Of a stretch of DNA of 64,000 bases, positions 1-8,866 are shown one piece after another. Made by a program: the position numbers and the translations under genes. Origin of the DNA: Bog-756 sp963727955 (GTDB taxonomy: Bacteria > Actinomycetota > Acidimicrobiia > Acidimicrobiales > RAAP-2); contig CAVSII010000009.1 of assembly GCA_963727955.1 (NCBI GenBank), positions 124,001-188,000 of the forward strand, written 5' to 3'. The notes under the pieces are model-generated. The model searched no databases, was not told the origin of the DNA, and saw only the letters and a program-made list of their open reading frames with translations. Position 1 is the first letter of the stretch, and each line of letters opens with the position of its first letter.

Positions 1-2
1 AC

Positions 3-686
3 GTTCTCGCCGGCATCGACGCCGGGGCGGTCGACCCACGCTCGTCCACCGTTCGACTGGGGTCGTCGGCCGAGTTCTTCTCCTACGCCGTTCTCCCCAC
101 GGTGAAGCCGGATTCGCCCGCCCTGATCGCCCGATTCGGGCCGGACGACCAACTCCTCGAGGCACTCGAGGGCGGGGAGATCGACCTGGCCATCACCAGC
201 GCCGCGGCCCCCCGACGATCCGTGACGTCCACACCACTCGGAAACAGACATTTCGTGCTGGTCGCCGATCCCCAACGGGTTCCCGACACCCCCTTTCCCT
301 CCCTCGACGAACTGGGGAAGTGGCTCGTCGGCCGACCCTGGGTGGCCTACAGCGCCGAGCTGCCCCTCACCCGACGGTTCTGGCTGGCCTCCCTCGGACG
401 TCCTTTCGCCGGTGACCTTCGCCTGGTCGCTCCCGATCTGCGAGCCGTCGTCGCCGCCGTAGCCGGCGGCATGGGTATCAGCCTCCTCCCCGCCTTCGTC
501 TGCACAGAAGCGTTGCGGACGGGTTCGGTGGCGGAGGTCCACCCGGTGGCCCACGTGGCCCCGGTCGAACCCTGCTTCGCCTGCATCCGGTCCGCCGATC
601 AGTCATGGGAGCAACTCGGGCGGGTGATCTCGGCGTTGACTGATCACATGGTCACGGAAGCAACCGGCCTGCCGTCCTCGAGATAG
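3..686 (+). CDS. LysR-family transcriptional regulator, C-terminal part (5' end outside window)
   Basis: The reading frame is open from the left edge, so the N-terminal winged-helix domain lies outside the window. What remains, about 227 residues, reads as the periplasmic-binding-like effector domain of LysR regulators: a segment ending GEIDLAIT, the usual strand leading into the ligand cleft, and near the end AAVAGGMGISLLPAFV, the typical second-lobe motif. The target and ligand cannot be told from this part. Its 3' end overlaps the 3' end of the convergent NUDIX gene by 43 bases. Family assignment is fairly sure; function is unknown. Confidence 0.75.
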   Translation, partial: VLAGIDAGAVDPRSSTVRLGSSAEFFSYAVLPTVKPDSPALIARFGPDDQLLEALEGGEIDLAITSAAAPRRSVTSTPLGNRHFVLVADPQRVPDTPFPSLDELGKWLVGRPWVAYSAELPLTRRFWLASLGRPFAGDLRLVAPDLRAVVAAVAGGMGISLLPAFVCTEALRTGSVAEVHPVAHVAPVEPCFACIRSADQSWEQLGRVISALTDHMVTEATGLPSSR

Positions 687-1174
687 ACAGCGCCCCCCGA
701 TTGCAGGACGGCGCTCACCCGGCGGCCGACCGGGCCGCTCAGTAGCTCCGCGGCATCGACCGGGGAGACCCAGCGGTACGCGCTTATCTCCTCGCCGTCC
801 ACCCTGATGGTTCCCGTTGCTCCTTCACCGAGCTGGCCGCAGTCGAAGACGAAGCGGAGGCCCCCGGGCTTCCCGGGTCGCGGACGGAGAAAATCCACGC
901 ACACCAACCGACCCGAGGTCACCTCGAGCCCGGTCTCCTCGCTGACCTCACGGCGACATCCGTCCCACGGAGATTCGCCGTCGGCCTCGATCTGACCGCC
1001 GGGAATCGTCCATCCTGACTTGTAGGTGGGTTTGAGGATGAGAACGTGGCCCGAACCGTCGCCGATCAAAGCCCCGGCCGAAGCCGGTATGCGGGGAAGC
1101 ACAAAGCCGGTCACCGTTCCATCATCGCCGAACCGCTGACCGGCGGCACCCACTTCCACTGTGGGGGACCCCAC
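644..1174 (-). CDS. NUDIX hydrolase
   Basis: A 176-residue protein with a Nudix box, GGQIEADGE followed by REVSEETGL, the metal-binding loop-helix that hydrolyses nucleoside diphosphate derivatives. The first half of the box has one more residue than the GX5E consensus, a tolerated variation. The substrate cannot be inferred. The listed start is GTG at 1174 with a weak ribosome site; an internal GTG at 1114, just before the domain, is an alternative. It converges on the LysR fragment and overlaps its stop. Confidence 0.8.
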   Translation of the reverse strand: MGSPTVEVGAAGQRFGDDGTVTGFVLPRIPASAGALIGDGSGHVLILKPTYKSGWTIPGGQIEADGESPWDGCRREVSEETGLEVTSGRLVCVDFLRPRPGKPGGLRFVFDCGQLGEGATGTIRVDGEEISAYRWVSPVDAAELLSGPVGRRVSAVLQSGGAVYLEDGRPVASVTM

Positions 1175-1206
1175 GCAGGCGGGGGACGGGACCGGATCAG
1201 ACCGGA

Positions 1207-2595
1207 TCAGACCCGAGCCATGTTGTCGAAGCGGGCGTGGTGCCCGATGAACGCCAACCGGGTTATGCCGGTGGGCCCGTTACGGTGCTTGGCCACGATG
1301 ACCTCCGCCGTGCCCTGGCTCTCACTCGACTCGGGGTTGTAGATCTCGTCCCGATAGATGAACAGGACGACATCGGAGTCCTGCTCGATGGAGCCCGACT
1401 CCCTCAGGTCGGCGAGCATGGGGCGCTTGTCCTGGCGCATCTCCAGATTGCGGGAGAGCTGGGAGAGCGCCACCACCGGCACTTCGAGCTCGCGGGCCAG
1501 GATCTTGAGACCACGACTGATCTCGGACACCTCGACCTGCCGGTTCTCCGCACCGTGCCTTCCGGTCATCAGCTGGAGGTAGTCCACCACCACCAGCCCC
1601 AAACCACTACGGCTCTTCAGGCGCCGGGCCCGGGCCCGGATGTCCATCACCGTGAGATTGGGGTTGTCGTCGATGAAGATGGGGGCGTCACTCATCCTGC
1701 TGATGGCGTTGCCGATCTTCGTCCAGTCCGTCTCGAGCAGCCGGCCGGTCCGCATCCGGTTGGCGTCGACACGGGCCTCCGAGCAGAGCAGGCGTTGGGT
1801 GAGCTCGAGATGGCTCATCTCCAACGAGAAGAGAAGTACCGGTTGGTTGAGCTTGATGCCGGCATGGGCCACCATGCCCAAGGCGAAACTGGTCTTCCCC
1901 ATGGCCGGGCGGGCGCCGACCACGATCAAGTTCGAGGGCTGAAGGCCGGCCAGTTGCTCATCGAGGTCCGCATAACCGGTGGCCAGGCCGGTGATCGACT
2001 CGCCCCGGGTGAAGAGATGTTCGAGGTGGTCGAGGCTCTGGCCCAACAGGTCTCGCAGTGGGGTCATCGAGTCCACCACGCGGCGCTGGGATACTTCGAA
2101 CACCAGGCTTTCGGCCCGGTCGAGAACGTCCGAGACGTCCTCGGGCAGGCTGTAGCCGAGCTCGGTGATCTCCGCCGCCACCGAAACCAGCCGGCGCAAC
2201 AGAGCCAGCTCCTCGATGATCCGGGCGTAGTACTCGGCGTTGCCGATGGAAGGGGTGTTGGCCTGGAGCGAGACGAAGACCGATGGATCGCCGATGCTTT
2301 CGAGCAGACCCCGACGTCGGAGCTCCTCGGTGACCGTCACCCAGTCGGCGGGCTCCCCCTCGCTGAACAGTGACGTAACGGCCGAAAAGATGTGACCGTG
2401 GGACGACTTGTAGAAGTCTTCCGGTTTGCAGACCTCCATGGCGGTGGCGATGGCGTCGCGGGACAGGAGCATGGCTCCGAGGAGGGACTCCTCCGCCTCG
2501 AGATTGTGGGGAGGGACGCGGCCCGACGAGGAGCTGCCGACTCCCCGGGGAGCCAGAACATGCCGGGGTTGGGTCTCGTCGAGTGCTTGAACCAT
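1207..2595 (-). CDS. dnaB: Replicative DNA helicase DnaB
   Basis: 462 residues, normal for an intein-free DnaB. The N-terminal primase-interaction domain begins at VPPHNLEAEESLLGAML. The RecA-like ATPase has Walker A GARPAMGKTS near residue 230, VVVDYLQLM as Walker B, and SQLSRNLEMR and DLRESGSIEQDSD typical of the C-terminal motifs. It unwinds the fork on the lagging-strand template as a hexamer. A short GAGGG precedes the ATG. It is transcribed with the leading fork, downstream of the rpsF-ssb-rpsR-rplI operon, as in many actinobacteria. Many actinobacterial DnaB genes carry inteins; none is present here. Confidence 0.97.
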   Translation of the reverse strand: MVQALDETQPRHVLAPRGVGSSSSGRVPPHNLEAEESLLGAMLLSRDAIATAMEVCKPEDFYKSSHGHIFSAVTSLFSEGEPADWVTVTEELRRRGLLESIGDPSVFVSLQANTPSIGNAEYYARIIEELALLRRLVSVAAEITELGYSLPEDVSDVLDRAESLVFEVSQRRVVDSMTPLRDLLGQSLDHLEHLFTRGESITGLATGYADLDEQLAGLQPSNLIVVGARPAMGKTSFALGMVAHAGIKLNQPVLLFSLEMSHLELTQRLLCSEARVDANRMRTGRLLETDWTKIGNAISRMSDAPIFIDDNPNLTVMDIRARARRLKSRSGLGLVVVDYLQLMTGRHGAENRQVEVSEISRGLKILARELEVPVVALSQLSRNLEMRQDKRPMLADLRESGSIEQDSDVVLFIYRDEIYNPESSESQGTAEVIVAKHRNGPTGITRLAFIGHHARFDNMARV

Positions 2596-2809
2596 GGTCC
2601 CTCAACCCTCGCCGACCAGGCCTGTGGAACGTAAGGGCTTCTTCTTGAGGAAATAGCCACGCAGCCATGTGGACGAGTGGTGGACAACACGGCTGTGGCT
2701 GCGGACACCCGGCGGCATGTCGTCATCATCCCCGTAGGGTGCGACACATCGGTGGATAGGCAACGCCGTCGAGCCGCCTCACCGGCGGGAAAGCGCCGGC
2801 GACGCCGGC
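2596..2809. promoter_or_regulatory. rplI-dnaB spacer with GC hairpin and a DnaA-box-like site
   Basis: A 214-base gap between rplI and dnaB, read on the minus strand. Directly after the rplI stop lies the palindromic stem GCCGGC-GAC-GCCGGC (2795-2809), a possible terminator or attenuator without a T tract. At about 2678-2690 the sequence GGTGGACAACA, read on the other strand, resembles a DnaA box (TTGTCCACC, one mismatch to the actinobacterial TTGTCCACA). No clear -35/-10 pair was seen for dnaB. Confidence 0.35.
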
Positions 2810-3256
2810 TCAGCCCTCGGCCACCACGTCCACGGTCAGCTCGAAGACCACGCCCCCGACCAGCTCGACCCGCACGCTGTGCTCACCGACGGCCTTGATG
2901 GGCTCCTCGAGCACCAGATCCCTGCGATCGACGACCGCACCGGTCTGTTCCTCCACCCGGCGGACGATGTCAGCAGACGACACCGATCCGAACAGGCGAT
3001 CGCCCTTGGCGCGGGCGGGGATCGAGATAGTGGTTCCCACCAGGGCACGGGCCACCGTCTCGGACGATTCGTGGTCCCGCGCGTCCCGGAGGTCCCTCGA
3101 CCGTCTCATGGCTGCCGCCTGGCTCTCCACCCCCGGCGAGGCCGGAATGGCCATGCGAGCGGGCAGCAGATGGTTGCGGGCGAACCCGCCGGCTACGTCG
3201 ATGATGTCACCCCGTTTGCCCACACCAGCGATATCACGACGCAGGAGCACCTTCAT
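2810..3256 (-). CDS. rplI: 50S ribosomal protein L9
   Basis: 148 residues, the usual length of bL9. The N-terminal domain MKVLLRRDIAGVGKRGDIID with FARNHLLPARMA is the signature; the C-terminal domain starts near residue 80. L9 binds 23S rRNA near the L1 stalk base. Last gene of the rpsF-ssb-rpsR-rplI operon, 18 bases after rpsR. The ATG is preceded by GAAGGGG. The stop is followed at once by a GC hairpin. Confidence 0.97.
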   Translation of the reverse strand: MKVLLRRDIAGVGKRGDIIDVAGGFARNHLLPARMAIPASPGVESQAAAMRRSRDLRDARDHESSETVARALVGTTISIPARAKGDRLFGSVSSADIVRRVEEQTGAVVDRRDLVLEEPIKAVGEHSVRVELVGGVVFELTVDVVAEG

Positions 3257-3274
3257 TTCAGACCCCTTCGCATA

Positions 3275-3799
3275 TCAGACCTCTTCGCCTTCGGGGGCGG
3301 GTGCGATGTCGACCTCGTCGACCACCGTGAGGGTGTCGCCGTCAGCCTGGTCGGTATCGGCCAGCTCCTCGCCCAGGGTCACCTCGTCGACGTCCGACGA
3401 CACGGACGGGCCGGCTTCGGTCGACGGGCGCTCGTCGTCACGGGGGCGACGGCCACCGGGTCCACCCTGTCCCGAGAAGCCCCCCTCGCGGCCACCGCGT
3501 CCACCGCGTCCACCGGGTCGCTCCGTGGTGGTGCGCTGGGTGTACGGAAGCAGCACCATCTCCCGAGCCGTCTTGATGGCAATGGCCACGTCCCGTTGGT
3601 GCTGGGTGCAGTTGCCCGACACCCGACGGGCCCGGATCTTGCCTCGATCGCTCATGTACTTGCGGAGCATGCCGACGTCCTTGTAGTCGACCCACTCGAC
3701 CCGGTCCTTGCAGAGGGCACACGGCTTCTTCTTGATGCGCCTCCCATTGTCCTTGGGGGAGCGTCGGGTGGAGCCGCCGCGGTCGTTGTTGCGTGCCAT
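3275..3799 (-). CDS. rpsR: 30S ribosomal protein S18 with long C-terminal extension
   Basis: The S18 core covers roughly residues 20-90: PCALCKDRVEWVDYKD, then GKIRARRVSGNCTQHQR and TAREMVLLPY. The Cys residues (CALC and NC) are those of zinc-binding S18 forms. S18 is normally 75-90 residues, while this reads 174: after LLPY comes an Arg/Gly-rich stretch (GGRGGRGGREGG) and then a strongly acidic tail ending APEGEEV. The extension stays in frame to a normal stop 18 bases before rplI, so it is not an obvious assembly error. S18 sits on the 30S platform beside S6, which is encoded in the same operon. Confidence 0.95.
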   Translation of the reverse strand: MARNNDRGGSTRRSPKDNGRRIKKKPCALCKDRVEWVDYKDVGMLRKYMSDRGKIRARRVSGNCTQHQRDVAIAIKTAREMVLLPYTQRTTTERPGGRGGRGGREGGFSGQGGPGGRRPRDDERPSTEAGPSVSSDVDEVTLGEELADTDQADGDTLTVVDEVDIAPAPEGEEV

Positions 3800-3801
3800 G
3801 G

Positions 3802-4269
3802 TTAGAAGGGCTCCTCGCTGTATCCGTATCCCGGAGCAGCGCCTGCAGCCGGCCCGCCACTACCGGCGGCCGGTGGCGCCGACGGGCCGCCATCTCCCGG
3901 ACTCCGGCGTTCGTTCTTGGTCACCTGGGCCGTCGCCCATCTGATGCTCGGTCCGATCTCGTCGGCCACCACCTCGACCTTGGACCGCTTGTCCCCGTCC
4001 GGGGTCTCCCAACTGCGCTGCTCGAGGCGACCGGTCACGATGACCCGGGAGCCGCGGCTCAGGCTTTCGGCCGCGTTCTCGGCCATCTCCCGCCAGCAGA
4101 CCACATCGAAGAAAGAGGTGGCCTCTTCCCACTCCTGGGTCTGGCGGTTCTGCCACCTGCGGTTGACGGCCAACCCGAAGCTCGAGGTGGCCTGACCGGT
4201 GTTGGTGAAACGCAACTCCGGGTCACGGGTGATGTTGCCGACCAGTGTGATGTTATTGCCGTTGGCCAT
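3802..4269 (-). CDS. ssb: Single-stranded DNA-binding protein
   Basis: 155 residues with the OB fold at the N-terminus (NNITLVGNITRDPELRFTNTG, FFDVVCWREMAENAAESL, VTGRLEQRSW). A Gly/Ala/Pro-rich linker leads to an acidic-aromatic tip, GYSEEPF, the tail that recruits repair and replication proteins. Ssb coats single-stranded DNA at the fork. Start ATG at 4269 lies 4 bases after the rpsF stop and the stop 2 bases before rpsR, so translation of the operon is tightly packed. Confidence 0.97.
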   Translation of the reverse strand: MANGNNITLVGNITRDPELRFTNTGQATSSFGLAVNRRWQNRQTQEWEEATSFFDVVCWREMAENAAESLSRGSRVIVTGRLEQRSWETPDGDKRSKVEVVADEIGPSIRWATAQVTKNERRSPGDGGPSAPPAAGSGGPAAGAAPGYGYSEEPF

Positions 4270-4273
4270 CTGC

Positions 4274-4612
4274 TCAGCTCTCCGTTCCGCTCGGGGCGGC
4301 GGCCGCAGCCCGCCTCCCTGCCACCTTGTCAGGTATCCGCACGACCTTGTGGCGGAGGACCTCGTCGGCCAGGACGAAGACCCGCTCCATGTCGGCGACG
4401 GCCGGAGGTTCGGCCGTCAGCTCGATGATCACGTAGTAGCCCTCACGCTTGTGCTGGAGCTCGTAGGCGAAGGTCCGCCTCCCCCAGCGCTCGACGTGGC
4501 CGGGGTTTCCACCTTTGGCCCGGAGGGCCTCGAGGCCCCTGTCCAGAACGCCGTTCACCGCCGCCTCGTCGGCACCGGTATCGAATATGACCATTGCTTC
4601 GTATGGCCGCAC
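4274..4612 (-). CDS. rpsF: 30S ribosomal protein S6
   Basis: The frame is open further upstream, but the real start is the GTG at 4612: GGGAGGTGAG sits 6 bases before it and the protein then begins VRPYEAMVIFDTGADE, matching the S6 N-terminus. The product is 112 residues. Other S6 marks are WGRRTFAYELQHKREGYYVI and VLRHKVVRIPDK. S6 binds 16S rRNA with S18. First gene of the rpsF-ssb-rpsR-rplI operon; the promoter must lie in the 190 bases before it. Confidence 0.96.
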   Translation of the reverse strand: MRPYEAMVIFDTGADEAAVNGVLDRGLEALRAKGGNPGHVERWGRRTFAYELQHKREGYYVIIELTAEPPAVADMERVFVLADEVLRHKVVRIPDKVAGRRAAAAAPSGTES

Positions 4613-4769
4613 AGGCGGCTCACCTCCCTCTGGATCGGGCACCAGGCGCCCGAGCCCCGATTTGGGGCAGGTCGGAAATCGACTGGCCCGCTCGTGGCGG
4701 TCCTGACGACCGGACCACACTACTGGCAAATGGTGATGGCGGAAACAGCGCCCGGCGGGTTGTCGGCCC

Positions 4770-4810
4770 GGGCCGACCAGCTCAGTGGGCGGGGGCCGAC
4801 CGGCTCAGTG
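4770..4810. repeat. Direct repeat at the panB stop codon
   Basis: Two near-identical 18-mers, at 4770-4787 and 4793-4810, differ at one base. The second copy contains the panB stop and last codons, the first lies just downstream. The shared core read on the gene strand, CTGAGCCGG or CTGAGCTGG, resembles the sequences just after the degV and rplI stops. Confidence 0.6.
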
Positions 4811-5620
4811 ATAGGCCTCGGCCTCCGCCGGAAAGGACCCCGCACGCACATCGGCGGCGTAGGCGGCCAGGGCGGTGGTGGCTTCGGTGGCCAGGTCGGC
4901 GTAGCGCCTCACGAACTTGGGAGCGGTCCGGTTGAACCCGAGCACGTCGTGGAAGACCAGCACCTGGCCGTCGCAGTCGGCCCCGGCACCGATCCCGATG
5001 GTGGGAACATCGATCGACGCGGTGATGGTCGCTCCCAACCCGGCCGGCACCCCCTCGATGACCATGGCGAAGCACCCGGCGGCGGCCAGGGCCTTGGCCT
5101 CGACCACCAGGGTGTGGGCCGAGGCATCGTCACGGCCCTGGACCCGGAATCCGCCCATGGCGTTGACCGACTGCGGGGTGAGCCCGAGGTGGCCCATGAC
5201 CGGGATCTCCGCAGACAGGAGGGCGGTGATCATGGGGACCCGATTGGCTCCCCCTTCGAGCTTCACCGCCGCCGCACCAGCCCGCACCAGCGCCGCACCG
5301 TTGCGGACGGTGTCGGCCTGGTCGACGTGGTAGCTCATCCAGGGCAGGTCGGCGACGATCAGGGCCTTGGGTTCAGCCCGGGTCACGGCTGCTGTGTGGC
5401 GAACCATGTCGTCCATCGTCACCTGCAGAGTGTCGGCATATCCGAGCACGTTGTTGCCCACCGAGTCCCCCACCAGAATGAGATCCACTCCGGCGTCGTC
5501 GGCCATCCGGGCCGACGGGGTGTCGTAGGCGGTGACCATCACCAAGGGTTGCTTGCCTTCGCGCCGCTTACAGGCGCGGACGGCGGGAACGGTGACCGGA
5601 GCTGACCGGGGCTCGGGCAT
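4805..5620 (-). CDS. panB: 3-methyl-2-oxobutanoate hydroxymethyltransferase
   Basis: PanB transfers a hydroxymethyl group from methylene-tetrahydrofolate to 2-oxoisovalerate, the first committed step to pantothenate. The 271-residue protein shows the family landmarks: MVTAYDTPSARMADDAGVD, LVGDSVGNNVLGY with the metal-binding Asp, VKLEGG, MGHLGLTPQSV, and IGIGAGADCDGQVLVFHD. Start ATG at 5620 (MPEPRSAP) has GAGGAGG just upstream; an in-frame extension to 5653 lacks such a site. No panC or panD is adjacent. Its 3' end carries an 18-bp direct repeat. Confidence 0.95.
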   Translation of the reverse strand: MPEPRSAPVTVPAVRACKRREGKQPLVMVTAYDTPSARMADDAGVDLILVGDSVGNNVLGYADTLQVTMDDMVRHTAAVTRAEPKALIVADLPWMSYHVDQADTVRNGAALVRAGAAAVKLEGGANRVPMITALLSAEIPVMGHLGLTPQSVNAMGGFRVQGRDDASAHTLVVEAKALAAAGCFAMVIEGVPAGLGATITASIDVPTIGIGAGADCDGQVLVFHDVLGFNRTAPKFVRRYADLATEATTALAAYAADVRAGSFPAEAEAYH

Positions 5621-5774
5621 GGTAATCCTCCTCATTCGACCGTCCAGCGCCACCAGGGCTGCCGGCGGTGGGGCGGGAACGTGTTCCCGCCCACATGGGT
5701 GCCAGTACCAGCGTAGCGGTCGGAAGGGCTTTGACGGGAGGGGCGGCGCCGTCCGTCGGGCCTGGCCCCGCCGG

Positions 5775-7376
5775 TCAGGTTCCCGACACCTCGGATTGCC
5801 CGGGAGCGACTACGCCGGTGTCGTCGGAACCGGCGTCGGGCCGCAGCGCTTCGGGGTCGGCCTGAAGACCGCGCTGCAGGCCGACCAGGCCCAGCACCGC
5901 GGCCACCGCCATGACCACGCCCATACCGATGAGGACGGAACGGGTGGCGTAGGCGAAGTCGAGGCGGATGAAGTGTGGAATCGACCCGGTACTGCCGCTC
6001 GAGCCCTGCGTTTCGGCCACCCGGGCCGCCTGGTTGGCCGCCTGTGAAGGTGGGACTCCCTGGGCTATGAGCGACGAAGTGACATGGGACCGCATTTGGG
6101 ACACCAGAACGGTGCCGAGGATGGCCAGACCGAGGCTGGCCGCGTAATTCCTCACCGTCTGGGTGATGCCCGTCGCCTCCCCGTAGGAGAGGCGGGAGGC
6201 CCGGTTGACGGCGTCGGTGCTGGCCGGCCCCAGCATCATTCCCATGCCGAAGCCGGCCAGGACGATGTACCACTGCTGGGTGTTGAAGCTGAGCTCGGTC
6301 ACCTTGCCGGCCCACAGGAAGAACCCGGCGGCGGCCAGCGCGCACCCGAGAACCACCGGACGCTTGGCCCCCCCGCGGTCGAGCATCCGCCCCCCGATCT
6401 GGGCGGCGATGACGAAACCGATGAAGAAGTAGAGGAGGAAGAGGCCGGCCTCCGAGGCGGTCTTGGCCAGTGAGATCTGGGCGTATTCGCTGGCGAAGAA
6501 GAACACGGGGATGAAGGCCAGCATGGACACACCGAGGACGAGGTTCTCGACGGAGAAAGCCCGGATTCGGAAGATACCGACCCTCATGAGGGGCGACGGG
6601 GTGCGCAGTTCGACGAAGTAGAAGATCACCAGCAAGACGATGCCCCCGGCGATGCACAGTCCGATGGCCGGGTTGTGCCATCCCCAGTTGGACGCCTGTT
6701 GGAACCCGAACACGCTCAGAGCCACACCGGAGGCGATGAGAGCGAGGCCCCGGTAGTCCATACGAGCAGCCTTGTAATCCGTTTGCGGGTTGGAGATGGC
6801 GATGAGCACCAGGGCGATGATGGCCACCGGGACGTTGACCCAGAAGATGGCACGCCACGTCCACTGGGTCAGGTAGCCACCGAGGATCGGGCCCACCGCG
6901 GTGAGCCCCCCGGCGATGCCGAAGAAGAGAGCCAGCGCCCGACCTCTTTCGCGTAGGGCGAAGGTCTGCACCACGATGGCCAGAGCGGCGGGGAACATAA
7001 GGGCGCCGCCGGCACCTTGGACGACACGGAAGGTGACGATCCAGGCCTCGGCCACGCTGCCCTTGGGAGTGAGGCCGCACATGGTGGATGCCCCGGCGAA
7101 GATGATCACGCCGATGACCACCATCTTCTTGTGGCCCCGGGTATCGGCCAGTCGGCCTCCGTAGGCGAAGAGCGCGGCCAACGACAGCAGATAGGCGTTG
7201 ACCGCCCACTGGACACCGGTACTGGTTAGACCGAGCTGCCGTTGGATTTCGGGCACGGCGATCGACACGATGGTCTGATCGATGAAGGTCATCGAGACGG
7301 CGAAGATCATCGCCGCCAGCACCAGATTCCGCGGCCCTGATCCTCCCGCCCCGCCACCCGTGGTCGTACCGGCCAT
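5775..7376 (-). CDS. MFS transporter, DHA2 family drug-exporter type
   Basis: 533 residues with about 14 predicted membrane helices, the layout of the DHA2 subfamily of proton-driven multidrug exporters. Helix 1 holds MTFIDQTIVSIAVPEIQ, the family's first-helix acid; motif A is GGRLADTRGHKK; the antiporter motif C is seen as GIAGGLTAVGPILGG. Start ATG at 7376 has AGGAGG nine bases upstream; the long open frame to 8153 is an antisense shadow of the SDR gene. The substrate is unknown. Divergent from the SDR gene, separated by 183 bases. Confidence 0.92.
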   Translation of the reverse strand: MAGTTTGGGAGGSGPRNLVLAAMIFAVSMTFIDQTIVSIAVPEIQRQLGLTSTGVQWAVNAYLLSLAALFAYGGRLADTRGHKKMVVIGVIIFAGASTMCGLTPKGSVAEAWIVTFRVVQGAGGALMFPAALAIVVQTFALRERGRALALFFGIAGGLTAVGPILGGYLTQWTWRAIFWVNVPVAIIALVLIAISNPQTDYKAARMDYRGLALIASGVALSVFGFQQASNWGWHNPAIGLCIAGGIVLLVIFYFVELRTPSPLMRVGIFRIRAFSVENLVLGVSMLAFIPVFFFASEYAQISLAKTASEAGLFLLYFFIGFVIAAQIGGRMLDRGGAKRPVVLGCALAAAGFFLWAGKVTELSFNTQQWYIVLAGFGMGMMLGPASTDAVNRASRLSYGEATGITQTVRNYAASLGLAILGTVLVSQMRSHVTSSLIAQGVPPSQAANQAARVAETQGSSGSTGSIPHFIRLDFAYATRSVLIGMGVVMAVAAVLGLVGLQRGLQADPEALRPDAGSDDTGVVAPGQSEVSGT

Positions 7377-7559
7377 GGTCCCGTCCTCCTGCGTCGTACC
7401 CAATTCCCCCAGCGCTACCCCGGGCGATGACCCTAACGTGACGGATGGACAGATTCGGGATTCTCCACGCTCCTTGTGGTCACCACCCGGACCCTCGTAA
7501 TTCCGCCTTCCCCTCGCAGCACTGCCCGGCGCCCGGCGACAGCGCCCTACAGTCTGGCC

Positions 7560-8315
7560 ATGACAGCAGAACGCTTTGTCGGACGTCACGCCCTGGTGAC
7601 CGGGGCCGCCTCGGGCATCGGACGGGCCACGGCCCTCCGCCTGACCGACGAGGGAGCCGACGTGGTGGCCGTCGACGTCAACGCCGATCCGTTGGCCGCC
7701 CTGAGCAAGGAGGCCGACGGGATGAAGGGGTCTCTGTCCACCGTGGTGGGCGACGTGAGCTCTGAAGGCGACGTCGACCGGATGGTGTCCGAAGCCATCG
7801 GACGCCTCGGTTCGCTCGAGGTGGTGGTCAACGTGGCCGGCGTCCTTTCGTTCACCCATACCCACGAGCAGACCCTCGAAGAATGGAACCGGCTCATCGC
7901 CATCAATCTGACGGGTACGTTCCTGGTCTGCCGGAGAGTCCTGCCACTCCTGGTGGAGACCGGCGGGAACATCGTGAACCTGGCCTCGACCGCCGCCCAC
8001 AAGGGACAGCCGTGGGCGTCGGCCTACGCCGCCTCCAAAGGGGGTGTCCTGGCTTTCACCAGGGCCCTGGCCGTCGAGTACGCCGAGGCCGGAGTCCGGG
8101 TCAACACCATCAGCCCCGGTGCCATCGACACACCCATCACCCAGGCGTTCCACCTGCCCAAGGGGGCCAACATCAAGCTCATCGACCGGGTGACCCCGCT
8201 CGGTGACTTCGGCACGCCCGAGGGCATCGCCGCGGCCATCGCCTTCGTGGCGTCAGACGAGGCCTCCCACATGAACGGCGCCGACATCCTCATCGACGGC
8301 GCCACTCTGGCCTGA
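7560..8315 (+). CDS. SDR family NAD(P)-dependent oxidoreductase
   Basis: 251 residues with the classical short-chain dehydrogenase pattern: cofactor loop TGAASGIG near residue 15, a VVAVDVN strand end whose Asp suggests NAD(H) preference, NVAG, the catalytic Ser region LASTAAHKG and YAASK, and a C-terminal GADILIDGATLA. It oxidises or reduces an alcohol/ketone pair; the substrate is unknown. The ATG at 7560 fits the domain start, while the frame opens earlier at 7476 without protein-like sequence. It converges on the NTF2-like gene 44 bases away. Confidence 0.9.
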   Translation: MTAERFVGRHALVTGAASGIGRATALRLTDEGADVVAVDVNADPLAALSKEADGMKGSLSTVVGDVSSEGDVDRMVSEAIGRLGSLEVVVNVAGVLSFTHTHEQTLEEWNRLIAINLTGTFLVCRRVLPLLVETGGNIVNLASTAAHKGQPWASAYAASKGGVLAFTRALAVEYAEAGVRVNTISPGAIDTPITQAFHLPKGANIKLIDRVTPLGDFGTPEGIAAAIAFVASDEASHMNGADILIDGATLA

Positions 8316-8359
8316 CCCGATCCACCACCGCACCACCTCCTGGCTGCCCCGGAGGCCGG

Positions 8360-8854
8360 TCACCCGAGGGTCGACCGCCCCTCGGTGACCCACCAATCGG
8401 CCGTCAGTTTGAGGCCGGCGATGGACGAGCGGGGCATCAGTTCCTCGTACGTCCGCTGGTAACCGGTGTGGGCGATCAGCCACGACCCGTCGCCGCTCTT
8501 CTCGTAGCGGTCGCTGTAGAACGCCGCGCCCTGCACGTTAATGCCGATGTCGGTGAGGACGACCACGTCCTCGAGGGCCCAGACCCCGGTGGCCAGCGTC
8601 GGGCCGATCAGATCGATCTCCGGATGATGGCAACGGTGACTGGTCAGCATGGTGGTCGCCCCCATCGACGTGCGCAGAAAATCCATGATGGCCGGGCGCC
8701 CGTCGAACTCGTACAGCCCACCGCCGTAGCGGGCGGTGGCCTCAGGGGTGAAGCAGGTCTCGATCTCGTCCCACAGCTTCTGGTCGAGACAGCGGAGGTA
8801 TCGGTACTTGAGCCGCTTGATCATCTCGATCTCGACCAGATCCTCGGGCGTCAT
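8360..8854 (-). CDS. NTF2-like / SnoaL-like protein
   Basis: 164 residues starting MTPEDLVEIEMIKRLKYRYLRCLDQ, which is the usual opening helix of the nuclear transport factor 2-like superfamily; DEIETCFTPEATARYG and a terminal half of beta strands (TGVWALEDVV, GAAFYSDRYEK) complete the cone fold. Members include steroid isomerases, polyketide cyclases and dehydratases, so this may be an enzyme for a cyclic or steroid-like substrate, but no function is assigned. GAGGAGAG precedes the ATG at 8854. Likely co-transcribed with the reductase and SDR upstream. Confidence 0.85.
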   Translation of the reverse strand: MTPEDLVEIEMIKRLKYRYLRCLDQKLWDEIETCFTPEATARYGGGLYEFDGRPAIMDFLRTSMGATTMLTSHRCHHPEIDLIGPTLATGVWALEDVVVLTDIGINVQGAAFYSDRYEKSGDGSWLIAHTGYQRTYEELMPRSSIAGLKLTADWWVTEGRSTLG

Positions 8855-8866
8855 GGTCTCTCCTCG

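Noticed and set aside
1207..2595. Intein in dnaB (also checked gyrA, gyrB, dnaN)
   Set aside because: Lengths and continuous motifs leave no room for an intein.
5632..7209. 525-codon frame on the same strand as the MFS gene
   Set aside because: Reading shifted by one base; Arg/Gly/Pro-rich without membrane helices, while the correct frame has 14.
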